Part shown: one piece after another, positions 1 to 5,568 of the stretch | Numbering within the stretch: position 1 is the first letter of the stretch | Layout: each line of letters begins with the position of its first letter | NCBI RefSeq assembly: GCF_003428625.2 | Contig: NZ_QVQT02000002.1 | Span: forward strand, 1-64,000 | DNA: 64,000 nucleotides | Direction of reading: 5' to 3' | Source: Paracidobacterium acidisoli | GTDB taxonomy: Bacteria; Acidobacteriota; Terriglobia; Terriglobales; Acidobacteriaceae | Made by a program: the position numbers and the translations under genes | Notes under the pieces: generated by a model | Told to the model about the DNA's origin: nothing | The model's database searches: none | Seen by the model: the letters and a program-made list of their open reading frames with translations, nothing else

Positions 1-14
1 TGGGAAGCCTCACC

Positions 15-85
15 GCTTTGTATCAGGGCACGGCTTCAGCCGTGCCGAAAAGAGATCCGAAAAAAAGGGGCTTCAGCCCCTGCGC
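15..85 (+). repeat. Family A double-hairpin repeat, copy 1
   Basis: The element starts GCTTTGTATCAGGG and holds two hairpins: a 9-bp stem at 27-46 (GGCACGGCT/AGCCGTGCC) and a second at 66-81 (AGGGGCT/AGCCCCT). About 20 unconserved bases separate them. Near-identical arrangements occur at 5403-5471 and 7008-7077, the latter inside mutS. Conserved stems with a variable middle suggest that the structure, not the sequence between, is maintained. Confidence 0.85.
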
Positions 86-108
86 AATATAGCCACAGAA
101 CACTTTTA

Positions 109-191
109 GTCTCGCACCAGCGAGACTCGGTAGAGGCCCCCGGCTTTAGCCGGGGGAATAAAGATGTGAGAAAAAAGGGGCTTCAGCCCCG
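109..191 (+). repeat. Family B hairpin repeat, copy 1
   Basis: The leading hairpin is GTCTCGC-ACCA-GCGAGAC at 109-126, then GGTAGA, then a second hairpin at 137-156 (CCCCCGGCT/AGCCGGGGG) and a third GGGGCT/AGCCCC hairpin ending near 191. The GTCTCGC-N4-GCGAGAC hairpin recurs at 5344-5361 and 11476-11493, each time followed by a purine-rich GG(T/C)AG tract. Confidence 0.75.
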
Positions 192-394
192 GCGTTTTTC
201 GTTCCCATCGGAACACGAGCCCCGGATTGCCGTGTAACGCTTCCGCCCGGCCCTCCACCATCGTGAGTGGTACAAGGGGACGGTCTGACCCGGGGCCATA
301 ATTCTGCTGGCGAAAACCCTGCCTCTGCGATATAGAATGCCTCAATTTTAGTTTCGCCCCCCGAATCTGCGTTCGCATAAGGAGAAACATCACC

Positions 395-916
395 ATGAGC
401 ACATGCGTATCCTGTGGAGCCAATCTCAATCCTGGCGCCGCCTTCTGTGGTACCTGTGGAGCCTCCCAAGCCTCTGCTGCCTGGTCGTCCACCCCATCGG
501 CTGCAGCCGCCACCACACCCTCTGTTCCGATCCCGCCGCCTGCGCCCGCTGCCACCGCTTCCGGCCTTTCCGACAACGGCGCCGGAGCCCTCAGCTACCT
601 CCTCGGCCTGATTACCGGAATCCTCTTCCTGGTTCTCGATCCCTACAAGAACAGCCGCTTCGTGCGCTTCCACGCCTTTCAGTCCATCTTCTTCAACATC
701 GCGTGGATATGCTTCTGGATTGGCTGGTCGGTGATCGGCTTCATCCTTACCGCGATCACGAAGGGTCTCTTCGCCTTCATTCTGCTCCCGGTTAATCTGC
801 TCATCGGGCTCGGGGGACTCGTCCTCTGGATATGGCTGATGTTCAGCGCCTCGCAGGGAAAGACGCCTCGCCTGCCCGTCATCGGCAACCTCGCCGCAAA
901 ACAGGCCGGACTGTAA
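395..916 (+). CDS. Zinc-ribbon membrane protein, DUF4870/Tic20-like
   Basis: A 173-residue protein. Residues 4-21 form a zinc ribbon with two CxxC pairs (CVSC and CGTC). A Pro/Ala/Ser-rich linker follows to about residue 55. The rest is a DUF4870-type membrane region of three hydrophobic segments with the FVRFHAFQS motif typical of that family. The zinc ribbon should face the cytoplasm; its partner is unknown. ATG 395 is chosen because AGGAGA lies about 10 bases upstream and the ribbon begins immediately. It converges with the binding-protein gene, with a hairpin between the two. Confidence 0.85.
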   Translation: MSTCVSCGANLNPGAAFCGTCGASQASAAWSSTPSAAAATTPSVPIPPPAPAATASGLSDNGAGALSYLLGLITGILFLVLDPYKNSRFVRFHAFQSIFFNIAWICFWIGWSVIGFILTAITKGLFAFILLPVNLLIGLGGLVLWIWLMFSASQGKTPRLPVIGNLAAKQAGL

Positions 917-951
917 GCCGTCAAAGCGGGGGATACGAATCAGGGTCCCCC

Positions 952-973
952 CACGTCCGTCTCTGCGGACGTG
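952..973. terminator. Hairpin between convergent genes
   Basis: A perfect 8-bp stem (CACGTCCG/CGGACGTG) with a 6-base loop lies between the stops of the two convergent genes ending at 916 and 985. The plus side continues into a moderately T-rich CCTCTTCCTTT tract. The location and symmetry suggest a two-way terminator; the short T tract makes it uncertain. Confidence 0.45.
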
Positions 974-984
974 AGCCTCTTCCT

Positions 985-2613
985 TTACCTCTCCGGCACC
1001 GCATCCTTCAGAAAGTCGAAGGTCCCCGACGCGGAAGGATGAATATTCCCGAGCCTTCGCGAGTGCACCACGACCGAATCGAGATACCAGAGGTCGATCG
1101 CCGGCATCTCCCTGGCCGCAATCTGCTGAATCTGCCGGTAGTCGTTCAGCTGCTGCGCATGATCCTGCGTCGCCGCCGCGTCCGCGATCAACCGGTCCAT
1201 CTCCGGATTGCTGTAGTACCCGCGATTCGCCCCGTGCGGCGGAAAGCTGCTCGTCGCCAGCGTGTAGCGAAAAATGTCCGGATTCTCGTTGCCGCCGATC
1301 CATCGCGACGGAGCCATCTGAAACGCGCCCCGCGTCAGGTCTGAATAGAACGTCGCAAATTCGAAGCTGCGCAGATCCAGCGCAATGCCCACCGCCGCCA
1401 TCTCCTGCTGAATCGCCGCCGCCATCAGCCGCGTCGTCTCATCCGTCGAGGTCTTCATCGCGATGTGGAAGCGCACTCCGTCCGCTCCGCGCTTATACCC
1501 GGCCGCATCCAGCAGCGCATTCGCCGCCGCCGGGTCATACGGATGCTGATCGGTCTCGCCCGTCCACGCCCAGTGCTCCGGCGGCAGCAGACTCTCCGCC
1601 ACCCGCGCCTCATCGCGCCACAGCGCATGAATCATCAGCGGCCGGTTGATCGCCAGCGCAATCGCCCGCCGCACCCGCGCGTCCTTCAATATCGCGTCAT
1701 GCGTATTGAAGACGATGTAATTCAGCACCGTCCCCGGACCCTCTTCCACCGCCAGCTTCGGATCGCGCTTCAGCGCATACACCATGTCCGCCGACAGCGC
1801 ATTGCTCGCCACATCCGCCGAGCCCTTCTGCAGCTCCAGCGCCCGCGTCGTCGCATCCGGAACCACCTCGAACACCACCCGCCCGATATGCGGCAGCCCG
1901 CCCCAGTAGCTCTGCGCCCGCTCGATCACCACATCGCGGTCGATCTCCTGGCTCACAAACCGGAACGGCCCGCTGCCCACCGGATTCCGGAAGAAATCCC
2001 GCCCGCTGCCGTAAGGCACAATCCCGATCGCGCCCTCGCTCAGATTCCACGGCAGCGCCGGATCGGGCTCCTTCAGATGAAAGATCACCGTCGCCGCATC
2101 GGGAGCGTCAATATGATCCACGCTCGTATACGACCCCGTCTTCACCGTCGTCACCGTCCCGTTCAGCATCGAGTCGATCGTCCACTTCACATCGCGCGAG
2201 GTCAGCGGCCGTCCGTCGTGAAAGCGCACGCCGCTGCGCAGATGAAAGACCCACGTCTTCGGATCGGGCTGCTCCCACTTCACCGCCAGCCCCGGCTCCA
2301 GCCCGAAGTGCGCATCGCGCCGCACCACCGCGTCAAAGAGCAGCGAATCGATATGCTCCGCCTGCGCATCCGTCCCGACCCGCGGATCAAGGCTCGCCGG
2401 GCTGCTCTCGATCAACATCACCACCGTATTGGGATCAGGCCTGCTCCGCGCACACCCTGCAACGAAAAGCCCGCATACGAGAACGCACGGCAGGAAAAGA
2501 CCAATCGCCCTGCGAAGCAGAGCCCGGGGATACAGAATGCGGAAAAAGAGGGGCTTCAGCTCCGGCCTGAAGCTGCGCCCTGCGCCCTGCGATCTGCGCC
2601 CTGTTTCACCCAT
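985..2613 (-). CDS. Peptide-binding lipoprotein of an ABC transporter (SBP family 5)
   Basis: A 542-residue extracytoplasmic solute-binding protein of the DppA/OppA type. It has a lipobox (VAGC, Cys about 54), the family opening with 'SSPASLDPR', and the body motifs RSGVRFHDGRPLTSRDV and NTHDAILKDARVRRAI. ATG 2613 is the only canonical start before the lipobox and overlaps the stop of anmK (ATGGGTGA), suggesting coupling. That start gives an unusually long stretch (about 35 residues) before the hydrophobic core. The DNA there is repeat-like (GGGCGCAG units and an AGGGGCTTCAG half-hairpin), so a non-standard start nearer the core cannot be excluded. Next to nagZ and anmK, binding of murein peptides is likely. 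No permease genes are adjacent. Confidence 0.85.
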   Translation of the reverse strand: MGETGRRSQGAGRSFRPELKPLFFRILYPRALLRRAIGLFLPCVLVCGLFVAGCARSRPDPNTVVMLIESSPASLDPRVGTDAQAEHIDSLLFDAVVRRDAHFGLEPGLAVKWEQPDPKTWVFHLRSGVRFHDGRPLTSRDVKWTIDSMLNGTVTTVKTGSYTSVDHIDAPDAATVIFHLKEPDPALPWNLSEGAIGIVPYGSGRDFFRNPVGSGPFRFVSQEIDRDVVIERAQSYWGGLPHIGRVVFEVVPDATTRALELQKGSADVASNALSADMVYALKRDPKLAVEEGPGTVLNYIVFNTHDAILKDARVRRAIALAINRPLMIHALWRDEARVAESLLPPEHWAWTGETDQHPYDPAAANALLDAAGYKRGADGVRFHIAMKTSTDETTRLMAAAIQQEMAAVGIALDLRSFEFATFYSDLTRGAFQMAPSRWIGGNENPDIFRYTLATSSFPPHGANRGYYSNPEMDRLIADAAATQDHAQQLNDYRQIQQIAAREMPAIDLWYLDSVVVHSRRLGNIHPSASGTFDFLKDAVPER

Positions 2614-3766
2614 AACAGATCTCGCCCAGCACCACCGCCCGCTTCGCGCCCGTCGCCGACGGAAGATTTCCTGGCCTGTGAAACCACGTCTCCCACGCCA
2701 GCAACGCAAACGCCACCGCCTCCTTCGCGTCGACCGGAATGCCGGAATCTCCGCTCGTCCTCACCGAACACCCCAGCGGCTCCAGCCGCTCCCGCAGCAT
2801 CCGCATCAGCGTGCCGTTCCGCGCTCCGCCGCCGGCAACGATATAGTCCACCGCCGCGCGCCCGGTCAGCGGCTTCACCCATCGTTCCACGGCCATCCGG
2901 ATACTCTCCGCCGTCAGCGCCGCCGCCGTCGCCACCGCATCCGCGGGCTCGCCGCCCGCCCTCTCGCACGCATGCAGAAACCGCTCCGTGTACGCCGCCC
3001 CGAACTGTTCGCGCCCCGCGCTCTTCGGCGGCTTCATCGCGAAATACCTCTCCCGCAGCGCCGCCTTCACCACCGAATCCAGCACCCGTCCCCGCGCCGC
3101 CACGCGCCCGTCTTTGTCGAACGCCCTGTCGAAGAGCCTCTCCATCAGCGCATCGATCACCATATTCGCCGGACCGGTATCGAAGGCGATCAGCCTCTCC
3201 GGCCCCGCTCCTGCCGGAATTACCGTCAGATTCCCAATGCCTCCCAGGTTCTGCAGCACCCGTGCCCGTTTTGTATCCGTGAACAGCACATAATCCAGCA
3301 GCGGCACCAGCGGAGCGCCCTGTCCGCCCGCCGCCATATCCGCCGGCCGGAAATTCGACACCACCGGAACCCGCATCTCCGCCGCAATCAGCGCCGGCTC
3401 GCCCAGCTGCCACGTGCACGCGACGCTCCGCCCCGCATACGGCTGCGCAACGCCCTGGTGATACACCGTCTGCCCGTGGCATCCCACCAGATCCACCGCG
3501 GCCTTCAGATCCGTGACCGTTGCCCGCACCGCTTCCGCGTAGGCCATCCCCAGCCGCCAGTGCAAACGCGCAAGCTCTGCCGTGGATGTCGATTTCGCAT
3601 CCATCGCCGCCAGCACCGCCGTCCTCAGTGCTTTGGAGAAGGGAAAGGCCCGATGCCCGATCAGCTCGATCCCCGGCCTGCCGGCCCGCGCACCCCGGCG
3701 CGGTGATATCCGCACCACGGCCACATCGATCCCGTCCGCCGACGTCCCGCTCATCACGCCGGCCAC
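2606..3766 (-). CDS. anmK: Anhydro-N-acetylmuramic acid kinase
   Basis: Phosphorylates and opens anhydro-MurNAc recovered from the cell wall, giving MurNAc-6-phosphate. The N-terminal signature VMSGTSADGIDVAVV, the central GCHGQTVYHQG and the LQNLGGIGN and FDTGPANMVID motifs are all characteristic. The open frame extends to 3955, but the added 63 residues are repeat DNA (families C and D) encoding PGTPV-type units. GTG 3766, preceded by AAGGA, gives 386 residues, matching the usual length of about 370. It sits between nagZ upstream and the binding-protein gene, whose ATG overlaps its stop. Confidence 0.9.
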   Translation of the reverse strand: MAGVMSGTSADGIDVAVVRISPRRGARAGRPGIELIGHRAFPFSKALRTAVLAAMDAKSTSTAELARLHWRLGMAYAEAVRATVTDLKAAVDLVGCHGQTVYHQGVAQPYAGRSVACTWQLGEPALIAAEMRVPVVSNFRPADMAAGGQGAPLVPLLDYVLFTDTKRARVLQNLGGIGNLTVIPAGAGPERLIAFDTGPANMVIDALMERLFDRAFDKDGRVAARGRVLDSVVKAALRERYFAMKPPKSAGREQFGAAYTERFLHACERAGGEPADAVATAAALTAESIRMAVERWVKPLTGRAAVDYIVAGGGARNGTLMRMLRERLEPLGCSVRTSGDSGIPVDAKEAVAFALLAWETWFHRPGNLPSATGAKRAVVLGEICYG

Positions 3767-3787
3767 GATGAGGGACTTCCTTTTTGA

Positions 3788-3930
3788 GGAATTGTCATCC
3801 CGACCGGAGCGAACCGGGGTCCCCGGCGCACGCGCAGTTCGTGCGTTGGGGTGGGGAACCGGGGTCCCCGGCGCATGCGCAGTTCGTGCGCTGGGGTGGG
3901 GAAGCGCAGCGGAGGGATCTGCATTTTGCC
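3788..3930 (+). repeat. Family C repeat interrupted by two family D units
   Basis: The left half of family C (GTCATCCCGACCGGAGCG) begins near 3794 and its right half (GCGCAGCGGAGGGATCTGCA) resumes at about 3904. Between them are two tandem 45-bp family D units at 3813-3857 and 3858-3902, each starting ACCGGGGTCCCCGG. The uninterrupted family C form is seen at about 20568-20622. The nesting implies that family D entered family C and then duplicated. Confidence 0.8.
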
Positions 3931-3951
3931 TGAGCATGGAGATTCCACGTT

Positions 3952-5169
3952 TCAAGCGGTTTCACCCTTCGCCACCGTCTCTGCAAACCGCGTCACGCTC
4001 TCGCGCAGTCGGACCATCTGCGCCGTCGAAGGGTGCCGTGGCATGCGCTCCTCCAGCCACTGTTTTTTATGCGCCATTACGCGATGCCATGCAGCATGAA
4101 TGCGCTTCCGAAACGCCGCCGACCGCTCCGCCTCACCCAGCAGTGCCTCCCACGCCCGCACCACGAGAACCGGATCGCGGCAGATCTCGATCACATCCGT
4201 CCCCGCGAGAACCGCCTGTACCGCCGCCTCTTCCATCGAAGCCTGCGTCAGAATGCCGCCCATCTCCATATCATCGGAGATAACCAGCCCGCGAAAGCGC
4301 ATCCGCCGCCGCAAAACGCCTTCAATCCAGAACGAAGAAGTCGAAGCCCCGAATTCGCGACTGCGCCGGGTGCCCAACGCCTGGATTTTCTGACGCGGAT
4401 TGAGTGCATCGGGATAGGCCGCATGCGCCACCATCACAAACGGTAGCACCGGGGTCCCCGGCGCACGCGCGGTTCGTGCGCTGGGGTGGAGTACCGGGGT
4501 CCCCGGCGCACGCGCGGTTCGTGCGCTGGGGCGGAGCCGCTTCGCCAGCGCCCGGTACGGCGCAAGGTCCTGCTCCCACATCTGCTCCCAGCTTCGATGA
4601 ATCTCCGGCATCGCCTCGTGCGAGTCGAGCGTCCCTCCGCCCAGCCCCGGAAAGTGCTTCCCGCACCCGAGCACCTTTTCCGCCGCCAGCCCGTCGAGAA
4701 ACGCGCCCGCATACCGCGCCACCTCGGCCGGGTCCGCCGACACCACCCGCGTCCGCATCACCAGTGCCGACTCCGGCAGCGCCAGATCCAGCACCGGAGC
4801 AAACGCCACATTAAACCCCAGCGCCCGCGCCTCCGCGCCGATCAGCCGCCCGTGCTTTTTGAAGAGCCCTGTCCTGCCCGTCGCAAACACCTCTGCCGGA
4901 GCAGGCATCGGCGCAATCAGATCGCGAAAGCGGTCCACCAGCCCGCCCTCCGCATCGATGCACCGGAACAACGGAGCCCCGGCCGCATCCACAGCCTCAG
5001 CCGATGCACGCAGCAGCGCATGCACCTGCGCCGCCGCTTCGATGTTGCGCCGAAAGAGAATCACCCCGCCCGGCCGCACCGCCCTCATCCACGCCCGGTC
5101 GGCGGCAGAAAGGGAAGTCCCCTCCACGCCCGCAACGATCAGTTGTCCCACCTGCTCCCGCAGATTCAT
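3952..5169 (-). CDS. nagZ: Beta-N-acetylhexosaminidase (GH3, NagZ type) with in-frame repeat insert
   Basis: Releases GlcNAc from GlcNAc-anhydroMurNAc muropeptides in the cytoplasm; no signal peptide is visible. The 405 residues carry KHFPG at 171-175, the Asp-Ser-His dyad of NagZ enzymes at 182-184, and the nucleophile motif SDDMEM near 298-303. Residues 213-242 are two perfect 15-residue units (SARTARAPGTPV core) encoded by two family D repeats. They fall just before the VMVAHAAYPD strand, where other NagZ proteins have a short loop. Without them the length is close to normal. Residues 260-275 are also atypical. It shares strand and pathway with anmK. Confidence 0.9.
   Translation of the reverse strand: MNLREQVGQLIVAGVEGTSLSAADRAWMRAVRPGGVILFRRNIEAAAQVHALLRASAEAVDAAGAPLFRCIDAEGGLVDRFRDLIAPMPAPAEVFATGRTGLFKKHGRLIGAEARALGFNVAFAPVLDLALPESALVMRTRVVSADPAEVARYAGAFLDGLAAEKVLGCGKHFPGLGGGTLDSHEAMPEIHRSWEQMWEQDLAPYRALAKRLRPSARTARAPGTPVLHPSARTARAPGTPVLPFVMVAHAAYPDALNPRQKIQALGTRRSREFGASTSSFWIEGVLRRRMRFRGLVISDDMEMGGILTQASMEEAAVQAVLAGTDVIEICRDPVLVVRAWEALLGEAERSAAFRKRIHAAWHRVMAHKKQWLEERMPRHPSTAQMVRLRESVTRFAETVAKGETA
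4448..4537 (-). repeat. Two tandem 45-bp family D units inside nagZ
   Basis: Units at 4448-4492 and 4493-4537 are almost identical and begin ACCGGGGTCCCCGGCGCACG in plus orientation. Each is nearly palindromic: CCCCGGCGCACG pairs with CGTGCGCTGGGG with one mismatch. Read in all six frames the unit has no stop codon, and 45 is divisible by three. In nagZ the two units add exactly 30 codons. Confidence 0.9.
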
Positions 5170-5382
5170 CCTCTGCCGCCTTCGCCTTCAATTTGTCATC
5201 CCGGCCGAAGTTGCGCCATTCGGCGGCAACGCGGCGGAGGGACCTGCATTTCTCTCCCGCCCGGCAGGAATTTACAGGTGCCCCATATCTGCCCCGCCTT
5301 TGGCAGATATGGGAACGTAAACTCTAACCCATCCCAACCATTCGTCTCGCGCCAGCGAGACCTGGCAGGAGCTCCGGGTTTC

Positions 5383-5514
5383 AGAGGGTGCTGAAAAAGT
5401 CTGCTTTGTATCAGGGCACGGCTTTAGCCGTGCCGTAAGCGGTCGAAAATATATCGGGCTTTAGCCCCTGCAGGTAAGTGTTTCTATGGTATCGGGATTT
5501 TTTCAGCACCCTCT
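5383..5514. mobile_element. 132-bp MITE-like element with 16-bp terminal inverted repeats
   Basis: The left end AGAGGGTGCTGAAAAA (5383-5398) is the exact reverse complement of the right end TTTTTCAGCACCCTCT (5499-5514). No coding capacity lies between. The interior holds a complete family A repeat at 5403-5471. Perfect long terminal inverted repeats on a short non-coding body are typical of a MITE mobilised by a transposase elsewhere. No flanking target duplication is obvious. Confidence 0.75.
5403..5471 (+). repeat. Family A double-hairpin repeat, copy 2
   Basis: It begins GCTTTGTATCAGGGCACGG, with the first stem GGCACGGCT/AGCCGTGCC and the second GGGCT/AGCCC, as in copies 1 and 3. It lies wholly inside the inverted-repeat element at 5383-5514. 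Confidence 0.85.
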
Positions 5515-5568
5515 TCGGCCCGAAGATAAGACCCGCTAAAACCTGAACGCTGCGCCCTGTGCCCTGCA

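Larger units (their letters stand above)
1..394. other. Intergenic region with stacked palindromic repeats
   Basis: No gene is supported here; the long reading frames on the minus strand are compositional shadows. The stretch carries a family A repeat at about 15-85 and a family B repeat from 109 with three successive hairpins (109-126, 137-156, about 175-191). The bases from about 205 to 380 show nothing I can name except the upstream region of the next gene, which has a purine-rich ribosome binding site (AGGAGA) just before its ATG. Confidence 0.6.
5170..5568. other. Repeat-packed spacer between mutS and nagZ
   Basis: No gene is supported. In order the spacer holds a degenerate family C copy (about 5197-5256), a family F hairpin (5277-5313, CCCATATCTGCC/GGCAGATATGGG), a family B hairpin (5344-5361), a 132-bp element with terminal inverted repeats (5383-5514) that contains a family A copy, and a short GCGCCCTGTGCCCTG tract just before the mutS stop. 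Confidence 0.8.

Noticed and set aside
1465-3706. Long plus-strand open frames (605 and 425 codons) opposite the binding protein and anmK
   Set aside because: They are Arg/Pro/His-rich translations of high-GC antisense DNA, have no recognisable motif, and overlap two well-supported genes.
3767-3955. 63-residue N-terminal extension of anmK
   Set aside because: It is repeat DNA that happens to be open; the family start motif begins after GTG 3766 with a ribosome site. The repeat itself is kept as a feature.
4448-4537. CRISPR array
   Set aside because: The 45-bp units are directly adjacent with no spacers and lie inside nagZ; no cas genes are present.
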